Source: Thermoplasmatales archaeon SW_10_69_26
Lineage (GTDB): Archaea > Thermoplasmatota > SW-10-69-26
Assembly (NCBI GenBank): GCA_003009755.1
Contig: PXUB01000036.1
Coordinates: 1 to 64,000 of the forward strand
Length of the DNA: 64,000 nt
Direction: 5' to 3'
Shown: positions 9,054-18,695 of the stretch, piece by piece
How the letters are laid out: the number at the start of each line of letters is the position of its first letter
Position numbering within the stretch: position 1 is the first letter of the stretch
The notes under the pieces: model-generated
The model's database searches: none
Seen by the model: only the letters and a program-made list of their open reading frames with translations
What the model was told of the DNA's origin: nothing
Position numbers and translations under genes: made by a program

Positions 9054-10396
9054 CGGTTCCACCTCGCGGGAAGCCGATGGGTTGCGAGGACGAGGGCTGA
9101 CACGGTGACCAGGGAGGTGAGCGTGGTGCGAGCGGTGTCGGTCTCCCATTCGAGCGCGGAGAAGGAGAGATCGAAGGAGGCGGGGTTTCCGTCGGCTTGG
9201 AGGCTGAGTTCGGCGGGGGTGAGCGCGAAGAGTTCCTGCGGGTGGGCGGTGTAGCTGAGGGTGAGGGAGGCTCGACCGGCGGGACCGCCGCTCTCGTTCC
9301 ACTTCTTGTTCCGGTCCGGCCCGACCTCGTTCAGATGGATGGCACGGTCTGTGGGCCCTTGAGGTTCGAGATGGAGGGTTTCAGCTTCGAGCTGGATGTT
9401 GGTGAGCTCGACGGTCGCATTTGGGGGGCCCACCACCGTGATGTGGGCCTCGACGGGCTGGCCGTCGCTCCAGGCCGGAGGTGGGAAGCCGACCTCGTGT
9501 GCGGAGACGCTCCAGTACAGACCGGCCTGCGTGGTTTCCACCGGCTGGGGTGGGCTCTCATCGGTGGTGGTGTCCTCGGGGATCGGCCAGAGGCCGAGGC
9601 CAAGCGCCCCGGCGGCCAGGATGCCGACCGTCAAGCCCACGGCGCCCGGTCGACGGGACAGGGGCTGGATCCATCCTCCCTCGTCCTGCAACCAGAGCGA
9701 GATCGGAATCATCAGCGACAGTGACAAGGCCGCGATGCCCAACGGCCCCAAGAGCAGGGCCGGGGGGCCGGTGGGGACGGGCACCGAGACCCACATGTAG
9801 TCGACGTAGGTGAACGGGCTGAACTTGCCGAGGAACGCGACGATGGGTCCGGGGGCGCCGGCGCTGTTGTAGATGGCGCCCAAGAGGAACCAAAGCGGCG
9901 GAACGCCGAAGGCGAGCGCGAGACCCAGGAGCGGCCGTTGGGGGGTTAGGTGGGCCAGCAGGAGGCCGGTGGCTGCGGCGGCGGCTGCGATGGCGAGGGC
10001 CCAGGAGAGGTGGGGGAGGAGGGCGGTGAAGGCGCCGGGGGCGGACGGCGGGGCCAGTCCGTAGAGGACCGGCGTCGTGGCCACGATGGCCAGCGCCGGG
10101 GCGGCCATGGTGGCGGTTGCCTGGGCCAGGAGCCGTTCGGATCGGAGGTGGGGGCTGGTTTCGAGGACTTGCGTGGTGGCTTGCCGTCGATCCTGTGTGA
10201 TGCGGTAGGCCGCGTACGGGCTGGCAAGCATCGGGAGAAGGTAGTAGGTGAAGAAAACAGGAGCTTCCAGTCCTCCGCCTTGCAGCCAGGCAAGCACGGT
10301 GGCGACGACGGCGGTGGCCGTGGCGAGCTTCAGGGTGGCGGACCGGGCCAGGTGCCGTCGCGTCTCGCATGCGACCCTACGGAGTGAGCTCCTCAT
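9047..10396 (-). CDS. ABC-2-like membrane permease, paralog of the downstream gene
   Basis: MRSSLRRVACETRRHLARSATLKLATA; QDRRQATTQVLETSPHLRSERLLAQATATM parallels the neighbour; also ends RWNRW. Confidence 0.7.
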   Translation of the reverse strand: MRSSLRRVACETRRHLARSATLKLATATAVVATVLAWLQGGGLEAPVFFTYYLLPMLASPYAAYRITQDRRQATTQVLETSPHLRSERLLAQATATMAAPALAIVATTPVLYGLAPPSAPGAFTALLPHLSWALAIAAAAAATGLLLAHLTPQRPLLGLALAFGVPPLWFLLGAIYNSAGAPGPIVAFLGKFSPFTYVDYMWVSVPVPTGPPALLLGPLGIAALSLSLMIPISLWLQDEGGWIQPLSRRPGAVGLTVGILAAGALGLGLWPIPEDTTTDESPPQPVETTQAGLYWSVSAHEVGFPPPAWSDGQPVEAHITVVGPPNATVELTNIQLEAETLHLEPQGPTDRAIHLNEVGPDRNKKWNESGGPAGRASLTLSYTAHPQELFALTPAELSLQADGNPASFDLSFSALEWETDTARTTLTSLVTVSALVLATHRLPARWNRW

Positions 10397-10815
10397 TGTG
10401 CTCCCTCGGCGTGGGAACTGTTCGGAGGTGGTCGGTCGTCGATGATGGAAGGTAAGCCGCGAGGGGCGAGATAAAGAAAGTGGATAGATACTCGAATTTT
10501 GACTGCAGTCCCCGGGGTCTTGGTGCTTGTTGACCGCATTCCGAGCATAGTTGGCAGTTCTCGAGCTTCGCAACGGCGCCAGGTGAACCGGCAGTGATCA
10601 GATGAAGAACGGAAAGATGGCGATGTTCTTGGTGACGGTGATGATTGTGGGAGCCCTTGCCCACCGACGGGGACGGCGGACCACGATTTGACCGACCCCG
10701 ATTGCTCGGATTCGGGCTTCGGCGACGGGGACTGTAGCACGACGGAGGCCTGTTCGAGGGACGCCTACCTCTACGTTCGCGCGCGGGTCTCAGACGGTGA
10801 GACGAACGAGATCTG

Positions 10816-12156
10816 GACTGCCGGACGTGTTTTGCTTACGCTCTCGCGCCGGTCTGAGCGAGGCAAGGTCGCGGAGCCCGAGGAAGGAAACCCCGAAAAT
10901 TTCCGACCCTCCGGTCCACCCGAACACGAACCGGAACAACTAGAAAGAACGCCGAGCAGGGGCCGCTGTGTTCCACGACAACAACGCCCTGCTCGGCACC
11001 CTCACCCACCGCCTCGTTCAGGAAGACGTTTTCGACCGCGACCGCAAACAACCCCAAACCCGCGCCCTGGCTCTGTTGTTGCACCACGCCGGACTGAGCT
11101 GCCGGCGAACCAGCCAACTGATCTCGCTGTTGGCTGAACCCGTCTCCCATGCTCCCATCAGCGCCTGGTACCGCCGCGCCAGCCACCTGTTCCGCGAGCA
11201 ACCCGTGCAACGCCACGAACGGTTAGTCATCGACGAAACCAGCCTGCACATCGAGAAACCGCGCGAGGCGTGGCCCGAGGACTGCGACAAGGATGCTGGC
11301 GACCATCTGGACGAGTTGTTCCTGTGGGCCGCCGTCGACCCGGACACCGAGCAACTCGTCCACGTGGCCGTCAGCCAGGGCCGAAGCGGCGTTGAAGCGC
11401 TCGCGTTCATCAAGGGCGCGTTGGCCCGTTGCGACAATCAGCCGTTCATCCACGTCGATCGGGGCGTCTGGTACCCCTGGCCGCTCACCTTGCTCGGTCT
11501 GGAGTGGCAGGTCACGTCCGGTGGGGTGCGCAATACCGTGGAGACATGGTTTGGGCTACTCAAGGAGCGTATCGGTCAGTTCCGCAGACGCTGGCCGACG
11601 AACGGGTGTCCGGGGGAGGTTGAGGCCTGGGTCGAGGGGTTCGCATGGCTGTTCAATCGAGACCCGTCCGCCCGCTTAACCTGACAGCGGCGGCGGTGGC
11701 TGCGACCCCCCTCAGTCGGGTTGTCGACGGATGCTGTCCGAACCCGCCGGGTTCGGGCGTGCCTGAGATCGCCCGGGCGGGCGAGATCTCAGGGGGCGAC
11801 AACGGCCGAGCATCGGTCCGCCGTCTGGACCAGTCTCGGCTGCGTACGAATCTTCGATTCGTACAGCAAGATGGCCCGCCTCAGACCGGCGCACCAGAGC
11901 ATTTCCGGTCCCACGGTCTCCCCCTACGAGCGGTTGGCCAGGAGATGTTCACCAAATCGAGGGGGAGCGGTGTCCGCGACCCCCCTCACGGCGGGGCCGC
12001 CCGCAGGCGGCGATGATACGATCTTTGCAAGTTGTGAGGTTTCCAGGCGTTGTCGCCTTCGCCATCGACGTAGCCTGTGGCTACTCCTTCGTCTCGGCTC
12101 CGCGCTTTCACCGCCTGAGGCCGAGCGAGAGCTTAACCCAAGCACAGCCGGCAGTC
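10816..12156 (+). mobile_element. IS6-like insertion sequence with long 3' non-coding tail
   Basis: Imperfect terminal inverted repeats gactgccgg...ttacgctctcgc / gcgagagcttaa...ccggcagtc flanking a DDE transposase. Confidence 0.75.
10968..11684 (+). CDS. IS6-like DDE transposase (haloarchaeal type)
   Basis: 238 aa; VIDETSLHI, FIHVDRGVWYPWPLTLLGLEWQ, RNTVETWFGLLKERIGQFRRRWP. Confidence 0.85.
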   Translation: MFHDNNALLGTLTHRLVQEDVFDRDRKQPQTRALALLLHHAGLSCRRTSQLISLLAEPVSHAPISAWYRRASHLFREQPVQRHERLVIDETSLHIEKPREAWPEDCDKDAGDHLDELFLWAAVDPDTEQLVHVAVSQGRSGVEALAFIKGALARCDNQPFIHVDRGVWYPWPLTLLGLEWQVTSGGVRNTVETWFGLLKERIGQFRRRWPTNGCPGEVEAWVEGFAWLFNRDPSARLT

Positions 12157-12544
12157 TAGGGGGAGTTCTCGTGTGGCGGAGAAAGCGTATCCTGCTACGA
12201 TGACAACGACCTGGCAGGATGTACCGGCGGGCCTTCAAACCTAACCGGCTCCTCGAGTTCGGGATCCTGCAACGGATGGACCGAGGAGGACGGCGGCGAC
12301 GACCAGACCTTCTATCTCGCCTGCGAGGACCACGATAGCTCCACGATCCAAACCTCCAAGATGGGGAGTTCACCCAGGGATGGGCTCTACCTCACCGTCG
12401 AGGATGGCGTCCCTCAAGGGGAGGCATGCGAGGATGGCGTCTGCCACGCCGCACCGGCCGACCGCTCGACCGTCGGGGAGAAGCGCCACTGCTCCGTGAC
12501 GGGTGGCCACCTCCCATGGACTCGAGACTCGACCCGACCCCGGG

Positions 12545-12995
12545 TGTTACGCAGAGTCCCGAGGCCAAACTGAAGCTGTCCGGGTGTTCTGACGCTCTCT
12601 TCCCGGAGATTTCTGTTCACTACCTGTTCCCCAAGCCCGACGGGACGGCCTGGCGGAGCAAGGAGAACCTCGCCGATGGGCTGCGCAACCGGGTGGTCCA
12701 CAAGTTCCCGTGGTGGTCGCCCAACCTGCCCCGCTACTGGAGCATCAACGCCTGCCTCATCGGCACCGGTTCGACGCCTACGGGGTCGCCGAGTGGACCG
12801 AGCACTCAAGCGTCAACCGGATCAAGATTCACTACGCGTCGAGGACGCGGGCGTTGGAGAAGGCCTACGGGGATCGGTGGGTGCTCAGGTCGTTTCAGAT
12901 CGATCGTGTGGAAGTTCGTGTCAATGAGGCCCCCGTGGTCCCGGTTGGAAACGCGGGAGCAGCCCGTCGACGCTCGCACTCCCGAGATCCAAGCT
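12545..12995 (+). pseudogene. Frameshifted hypothetical gene
   Basis: ALFPEISVHYLFPKPDGTAWRSKENLADGLRNRVVHKFPWWSPNLPRYWSINACLIGTG switches frame near 12770 to RFDAYGVAEWTEHSSVNRIKIHYASRTRALEKAYGDRWVLRSFQIDRVEVRVNEAP. Confidence 0.35.
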
Positions 12996-13038
12996 GACCA
13001 AGTCGTCGATCGTCTCGATGCCAGCGGCGTTCACGACA

Positions 13039-13084
13039 CGCTCAGACCCGCGAGCGGTTCGACGAACCCAGTCCGGCAGGCTAG
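13039..13084 (-). repeat. Possible solo left end of the IS6-like element
   Basis: cgctcagacccgcgagcg...agtccggcaggctag resembles the inverted IS left end; agtccggcaggctag is identical to the 48.2 kb MITE end. Confidence 0.4.
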
Positions 13085-14778
13085 GGTGCCGATTGGCAGC
13101 CGGCTTCGGCGAGCCCGTCCAGGCAGACGCTGGCCGCGCCGCCGCTGGTGACGGCCCCGACCTCCTGGCCGCCGGCGGGCGTCTGCAGGGACGCCAGCAC
13201 GCGGAGCAGGGTCGGGCACGGCGAGAAGAAGCCCCCGCACGTGGCCGAGGCGTCAGCGCCGACGTCGGCGACGTTGGCGGTGCCGCTGGCGCGGGCTCTC
13301 CCGCAAAGCGAGCCCTCGTTCACGGACAACCAGTTGCACTCGGCGTCGACGCGCAGCGGCGGCGCCGTGCCGGGCTCCTCGCGGTAGAGCACCTGGGCGT
13401 CGGCCTCGTTGCAGGGCGGGCCGTCGGTGGGCGGGCCCTGGCAGAGGAACGAGGCCTCGAGGTCGTTCTCGCCGCCGGGCAGGTCGTCGTCGGGGGCCAC
13501 CTGGACGTGGGCGACGTGGAACATCCAGCCGGTGTACTCCTGGCCGAAGTAGCTGACCTCGGCGGACCCGACGCCCTCGATCTCGCCCGTGGTTTCGACG
13601 TACTCGGGCTGGGGGTCGTCGTCGTAGTTGCAGGCCTCGACGCCGTCGGCGGGCGACGTGCAGGGGCTGGTGGTCTGACTGTCCTCGGAGCCGTCGTCGG
13701 AGGTGGGGTCGCCGAAGAGGTAGACGGCGCCGGCGTTGTGGGCGTTCGTGTCGGCGCCGGGCGCCGTGGCGAGGAGCTGGCCATCGTGGGCCACGACCGT
13801 CGCCGTCTCGGCCGGCGAGGCGACGTAGGCGGTGCCGTCGTCGAGCGCCACGCTGAAGCCGACGCTGCCGTGCGCGGAGACGGCCGGCTCGAGGTCGGCC
13901 TGGTGCTGCCAGCCGCCGGCCTGCAGCGCGTACGCGAACGCGTCGCCGTCCTGGCTGGAGGGCAGCGGGCTGCAGCACACGGAGGCCTGGGGACCCGGCG
14001 CGCCGACGATCATCTGGTCGCCGTCGACGGCGAGCGCGCGGCCGAACTGCTCGGCGTCGCTGTCCTCGGGCGCCGTGATCGTCTGCTGGTTGGCCCAGCC
14101 CGTCTTGCCGTCCTCGTACACGTAGATCGCGCCGGCGTAGGTCCGTTCGGTGCCGGCGTTGGTCTCGTCTTCGGGGGCGCCGGCGTACAGGAACCCGTCC
14201 TCGAGCGTGATCTCGTAGCCCAGACGCTCCTTGTCGGGATCGTTGGGCGGCGTGAGCTTGGTCTGGTGGGCCCAGCCGTCGCTGGCGGCCTCGTAGACGT
14301 GGACGGCGCCGTTGGAGTCGTACCCGTCGGGCGCGTCCTCGGGCTCTGCGACGGCCAGCGTGCCGTCCTCGAGGGCGAGCGCCGAGCCGAAGCGTTCGAT
14401 CGATCCGGGGTCCGTCGAGGACAGCGTGGCGTGGTGCGTCCAGCCGTCTGCGGTGTGCTGGTACACGAGCGCCTCGCCGACGTTGGCGAACCCGTCGGGC
14501 GCGGTGATCGTGTCCACGAGCCGGGGCTGGTCGCCGCTGCGGTCGTAGACGTAGACCTCGCCGTCGCCGGCGTTGGTGTTGCCCAACGCCAGCCGGTCGC
14601 CGTCGACGGCGATGTCCTGCGCGAAGCGATCGTCTTCCCCGATCGCGTCGGGGGTGAGCTTGGCCTGTTGGTCGGTCACATACGGCGACGCGGACGCGGC
14701 TCCCGCCAGCGGGGTGGCCAGCAGGGCGAGAGCGCACGCGAGCGTCACCGCAACGTGCCATGTCGTCTCTTGGTTCAT
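13081..14778 (-). CDS. Secreted FG-GAP/beta-propeller-type protein
   Basis: Signal peptide; repeated DDRFAQDIAVDGDRLALGN / ERFGSALALEDGTLAVA / EQFGRALAVDGDQMIVGAP. Confidence 0.75.
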   Translation of the reverse strand: MNQETTWHVAVTLACALALLATPLAGAASASPYVTDQQAKLTPDAIGEDDRFAQDIAVDGDRLALGNTNAGDGEVYVYDRSGDQPRLVDTITAPDGFANVGEALVYQHTADGWTHHATLSSTDPGSIERFGSALALEDGTLAVAEPEDAPDGYDSNGAVHVYEAASDGWAHQTKLTPPNDPDKERLGYEITLEDGFLYAGAPEDETNAGTERTYAGAIYVYEDGKTGWANQQTITAPEDSDAEQFGRALAVDGDQMIVGAPGPQASVCCSPLPSSQDGDAFAYALQAGGWQHQADLEPAVSAHGSVGFSVALDDGTAYVASPAETATVVAHDGQLLATAPGADTNAHNAGAVYLFGDPTSDDGSEDSQTTSPCTSPADGVEACNYDDDPQPEYVETTGEIEGVGSAEVSYFGQEYTGWMFHVAHVQVAPDDDLPGGENDLEASFLCQGPPTDGPPCNEADAQVLYREEPGTAPPLRVDAECNWLSVNEGSLCGRARASGTANVADVGADASATCGGFFSPCPTLLRVLASLQTPAGGQEVGAVTSGGAASVCLDGLAEAGCQSAP

Positions 14779-14909
14779 GCGGACGCCTCCCAGCGTCAGC
14801 TGGCGCTCGCAGCCGCCGTGAGGGGCATCAGGGGCCGGGTTCCGTTCGGCGGTCGCGAACGCTCGGGTCGGCGGGCAACCCCCTCAGGCCCAAATAGGGT
14901 CTGGGTGTA

Positions 14910-16862
14910 GTGGAGGGTGTGCGCGTCGAGTACCGGCTCGAGGACGGCAAGCTCCTCCTCGACCTGATGGACCCGCGGGCTCCCCGGCGGGAGACGTTCA
15001 CGCGTCTGTCCGAGCTGGGGGCCCCGATCGAGCTCGAACCGACGGCGGCCACCGTGAAAGCACGGGCGCCGCCGGAGGGGTTGGGCGAGATCGAGGACGC
15101 GCTCGCGCTGCTCGACGGGGAGCTGGTGCCGGCCGAGGGCCAGCCGCCCCTGGACCAGATCGAGGACGAGCAGCCCAACTACGAGGACGTGCGGCCCCTC
15201 GCCCCGGAGGACGTCGTCGACGAGGCGCGGGGCAGCGGGGAGCCCCGCCGCCTCGTCAAGCAGGCGATCCGTCGGTTGGGCGAGTGCGCGCTCGAGCACC
15301 CCAGTTTCGAGCACCGCGTCGAGCGCGACCAGGACTACCTCCGGCGGGCGCTCGACCAGCTGTTCCCAGAGGGGGACGAGCCCGCGGAGGACGAGACCGA
15401 CCCGGTCAAGCGCGAGGTCTCGCAGACGCTGCGCGAGGTGCCCGACGAGCACACCTGGCGAGCGCGCGAGCTGTTGCTGGATCTGCACGAGGTCCGCGAG
15501 GACGAGGCCGGCGAGCGGCCGATCGCCAGCTTCGAGCAACCGATCGAGGGCTTCCAGGGCCAGCTGCGGGACTACCAGGAGACCGGCGTGGGGTTCCTGC
15601 TCGGCACCGAGTTCAACGCGATCCTCGCCGACGAGATGGGGCTGGGCAAGACCGTGACCACGATCGCGGCGGTGCTGGCCGCCGACCAGCGCGCCCTCGT
15701 GGTGTGCCCGGCGAACGTGTTGCACAACTGGGCGGCCGAGGTGCGACGGTTCACCGGCGAGGAGGTCGCCATGTGGCACGGCCGCGACGTCGACGGTCCC
15801 GACGAGGCTCGGTTCCGCATCACGACGTACACGAGCCTGTCCTACCGCGACTGGCGGGACACCGACGCCGACGAGCGCCCGCTGCTCGTGCTCGACGAGG
15901 CGCACAAGATCCGCAACCCCGAGACCCAGCGGGCCCGCCTGGTGGACGACCTGCCCCAACAGCACCGCGTCCTGTTGACGGGGACGCCGATCGTGAACGG
16001 GCTGGCCGACTACAACGAGCTGCTGGGCCAGGTCGGCGGCGAGGCCTGGGACGAGCAGGAGTTCGCGGAGACCTGGCTGTCGGACCCGCAGCTGTTGCGT
16101 CAGGAGCCCAAGGTGCGCGCCAAGGTCGCCGACCTGCTGCAGGAGGCCACCGAGCACGTGGTGCTGCGCCGCCGCAAGGCCGACGTGCTCGACGATCTGC
16201 CTCCGCGCACGGTGTCGGTCACGCCGCACCCGATCGAGGGCGAGGCGCGCAAGCGCTACGACGAGCTGCACGAGGAGGCCGAGACGGTGCTGGCCGAGGA
16301 GGCCTCGGCGCCCGAGGTGTTCGCGCGCCTGCACGCCGTCCGCCAGCACGTGCTCGAGACCCGGCTGCCGGTGCTCGCCGAGCGCATCCAGGCTTTGCGG
16401 GCCGAGGGCGAGACCGTCGTCGTCTACAGCCACTACCGCGACCCGCTGGACGAGCTCGAAGACGCGCTCGGCGACGAGGCTCGCCAGCTCACCGGCGACA
16501 CGCCACCCAAGAAGCGGGAAGCCTACTCGCAGGAGCTGGGCGACCCCGAGGGGTTCGACGTCCTGTTGGCCCAGATGGAGGCCGGCGGCGTCGGGTTGAA
16601 CTTCACCGGTGCCCAGCACGTGCTCTTCGCCCACCTGGGGTGGACGGCGGCCACGCATCGGCAGGCGATCGACCGCGTGCACCGGATCGGGCAGGACGAG
16701 CCCGTGCAGGTCGAGTTCTTCGTGTCGCCGGACACGATCGACGAGCGGTTGGCTCAAATCATCCTCCGCAAGGAGCAGGACGCCAACCTGGCGCTCGCCG
16801 ACGACGCCCGGACGCTGGACAAGGCTCAGCTGGCCGAGGCGTTGTTGGGCGAGGCTCCCTGA
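14910..16862 (+). CDS. SNF2-family DEAD/DEAH helicase
   Basis: 650 aa; LADEMGLGKTVTTIA, LVLDEAHKIRN, LLTGTPIVN, AQMEAGGVGLNFTGAQHV, QAIDRVHRIGQ. Confidence 0.92.
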   Translation: MEGVRVEYRLEDGKLLLDLMDPRAPRRETFTRLSELGAPIELEPTAATVKARAPPEGLGEIEDALALLDGELVPAEGQPPLDQIEDEQPNYEDVRPLAPEDVVDEARGSGEPRRLVKQAIRRLGECALEHPSFEHRVERDQDYLRRALDQLFPEGDEPAEDETDPVKREVSQTLREVPDEHTWRARELLLDLHEVREDEAGERPIASFEQPIEGFQGQLRDYQETGVGFLLGTEFNAILADEMGLGKTVTTIAAVLAADQRALVVCPANVLHNWAAEVRRFTGEEVAMWHGRDVDGPDEARFRITTYTSLSYRDWRDTDADERPLLVLDEAHKIRNPETQRARLVDDLPQQHRVLLTGTPIVNGLADYNELLGQVGGEAWDEQEFAETWLSDPQLLRQEPKVRAKVADLLQEATEHVVLRRRKADVLDDLPPRTVSVTPHPIEGEARKRYDELHEEAETVLAEEASAPEVFARLHAVRQHVLETRLPVLAERIQALRAEGETVVVYSHYRDPLDELEDALGDEARQLTGDTPPKKREAYSQELGDPEGFDVLLAQMEAGGVGLNFTGAQHVLFAHLGWTAATHRQAIDRVHRIGQDEPVQVEFFVSPDTIDERLAQIILRKEQDANLALADDARTLDKAQLAEALLGEAP

Positions 16863-17091
16863 CGTTCACGGCCCGAAACCGCCGTCTCCGGGTGGGAGCA
16901 TGCTCTCGGCGTTCGCGGCGATCTCCCCGATCTGGATCACCGTCGCCGCCAACAGGGAGCCCTGTTCGACGAGTATGCTTAGCCAGGCGGAGAACTGGTC
17001 GCCGACAACGTGATCTCGTCCCCTCCACGAGGCATCCGGTGATCAGGAGGAAGAGGAGCGCTGCGAGCCCGAGCGAGAGCCACCGGCGCAT
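16862..17091 (-). pseudogene. Small lipoprotein with probable G-run frameshift
   Basis: MRRWLSLGLAALLFLLITGCLVEG then, after a one-base shift at GGGG, RDHVVGDQFSAWLSILVEQGSLLAATVIQIGEIAANAESMLPPGDGGFGP*. Confidence 0.45.
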
Positions 17092-17179
17092 CGTCCCCCG
17101 GCTCGCCGCACTTCCCACCTGAACCATCGGTCAGGGCACCGCGTCCAGGCCGCGGCCAAGTTCTTGAACCGGTCCCGCG

Positions 17180-17863
17180 TTGGCCAGCCGGATGCCCGCC
17201 AAGCTCGAAGCCCGCGGCCTCACCCGCCACGTTGACGGGCGCGCGCTCGTCGAGGACGTCGCCTTCACCGTCGAGGAGGGGCGGATCCTGGCCGTCGTGG
17301 GGCCCTCGGGCGCGGGCAAGACGACGCTTTTGCGCCTTCTCAACCGGCTGGACGAGCCCACGGAGGGGCAGGCGTTGCTCGACGGCGACCCGATCACCGA
17401 GCTCGATCCGCTCAAGCTGCGCCGCCGGATCGGTCTCGTCCCCCAACGGCCAGCCATGCTCGAGGGCACGGTGTTCGAGAACGTGACCGCCGGTCCCCGC
17501 ATCCGGGGCCAACAAGCTGGCGGGGAACGGTTGCTGGCCATCCTGGACCGCTTCGACATCCGCGAGCTGCGCGATCGATCGGCGCGGAACCTCTCCGGCG
17601 GCGAGCAGCGCCGGGTCGCCCTGGCGCGGGCGCTGGCGAACGATCCCGAGGTCCTGCTCCTCGACGAGCCGACCGCCGACCTCGACGGGGCCAACGAGGC
17701 CCGCGTGGAGGAGCTGGTCGCCGAGCTCGTGGCCGACACGGGCCTGGCGTGCGTGGTCGTCACCCACGACCCGGTCCAGGCTCGCCGGCTGGGCGACGAC
17801 GCCCTGCGCCTGGTGGATGGTCGCGTGCAGGCTCGGGGCAGCCCCGCGGAGGTGGCGCGCTGA
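17180..17863 (+). CDS. ABC transporter ATP-binding protein (FetA/YbbL-like)
   Basis: GPSGAGKTTLLRLLNRLDEPTEG..NLSGGEQRRVALARALANDPEVLLLDEPTADLD; paired with a FetB-like permease. Confidence 0.85.
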   Translation: MASRMPAKLEARGLTRHVDGRALVEDVAFTVEEGRILAVVGPSGAGKTTLLRLLNRLDEPTEGQALLDGDPITELDPLKLRRRIGLVPQRPAMLEGTVFENVTAGPRIRGQQAGGERLLAILDRFDIRELRDRSARNLSGGEQRRVALARALANDPEVLLLDEPTADLDGANEARVEELVAELVADTGLACVVVTHDPVQARRLGDDALRLVDGRVQARGSPAEVAR

Positions 17864-18651
17864 TGCTGCACGGCTGGGTCGAGGACCCGGTCGTCGTCAA
17901 GGGCGCCCTGCAGGTCGCCGCCGCGCTCGTGCCGGCCGTGGCCGTGATCGGGCTCTCCCGGCTGCGCGAGCTCGATCTCGAGGCCGAGATCGGTGTCTCG
18001 CTCGTCCGTGGCCTGGTGCAGATCCTCGCGATCGGGTCCGTGCTGGGCCTGCTGTTGTCCGTCCAGCTGGCCTGGAGCGGCCTGATCCTGGCCGCGATGA
18101 TGGTCGCCGCGGCCGTCATCTCCCATCGTCGGGCCGAGGGACTGCCGCAAGCCTTCTGGGTCTCCCTCGCAGCGATCACGTCGGGCACCGGGATCGTGAT
18201 CGTGACGATGACGTGGGCCGGCGCGATCGAGACCACCGTCCGCAACCTGGTCCCGGTCGGCTCGATGGTCATCTACGCCGGCCTGAAGACGAACTCGCTC
18301 GCCCTGGACCGCTTGCGGGGCGAGCTCGACAGCCAGCGGGATCGGATCGAGACCCGCCTGGCGCTTGGCGCGTCCGGCACCGACGCCTTGAGGCCGGAGG
18401 TGCGCACGAGCGTGAAGGCCTCGTTGATCCCGGTCGTCGACTCGCTGCGCAGCCTCGGCCTGGTGTGGATCCCCGGGATGATGGCCGGCATGGTGCTGTC
18501 GGGGGCGAACCCGGTCTACGCCGCCGAGTACCAGTTCGTCATCATGGGTATGGTGTTCGGCGCCAGCGGGCTGACCGCCGTCGCCACGACCGCGCTGATG
18601 AGCCACCGCGTGTTCACCGAGGCCCACCAGCTGCGGGTCGAGGCGACGTAG
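17863..18651 (+). CDS. FetB/YbbM (UPF0014) family permease
   Basis: GLKTNSLALDRLRGELDSQRDRIETRLALGAS; GMMAGMVLSGANPVYAAEYQ. Confidence 0.85.
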   Translation: MLHGWVEDPVVVKGALQVAAALVPAVAVIGLSRLRELDLEAEIGVSLVRGLVQILAIGSVLGLLLSVQLAWSGLILAAMMVAAAVISHRRAEGLPQAFWVSLAAITSGTGIVIVTMTWAGAIETTVRNLVPVGSMVIYAGLKTNSLALDRLRGELDSQRDRIETRLALGASGTDALRPEVRTSVKASLIPVVDSLRSLGLVWIPGMMAGMVLSGANPVYAAEYQFVIMGMVFGASGLTAVATTALMSHRVFTEAHQLRVEAT

Positions 18652-18695
18652 GCGATCGGTCCCTGCAGGGCTCGGGTTCTCCGCTCTTCCCTAGG

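Larger units (their letters stand above)
10602..12480 (+). pseudogene. Cys-rich secreted protein gene interrupted by an IS element and frameshifted
   Basis: Signal peptide MKNGKMAMFLVTVMIVGALA, then TDPDCSDSGFGDGDCSTTEACSRDAYLYVRARVSDGETNEIW before the IS; CGGESVSCYDDNDLAGCTGGPSNLTGSSSSGSCNGWTEEDGGDDQTFYLACEDHDSSTIQ after it. Confidence 0.5.

Noticed and set aside
10808-12165. Target-site duplication around the IS
   Set aside because: Flanks gagatctg and tagggggag do not match, so no duplication is claimed.
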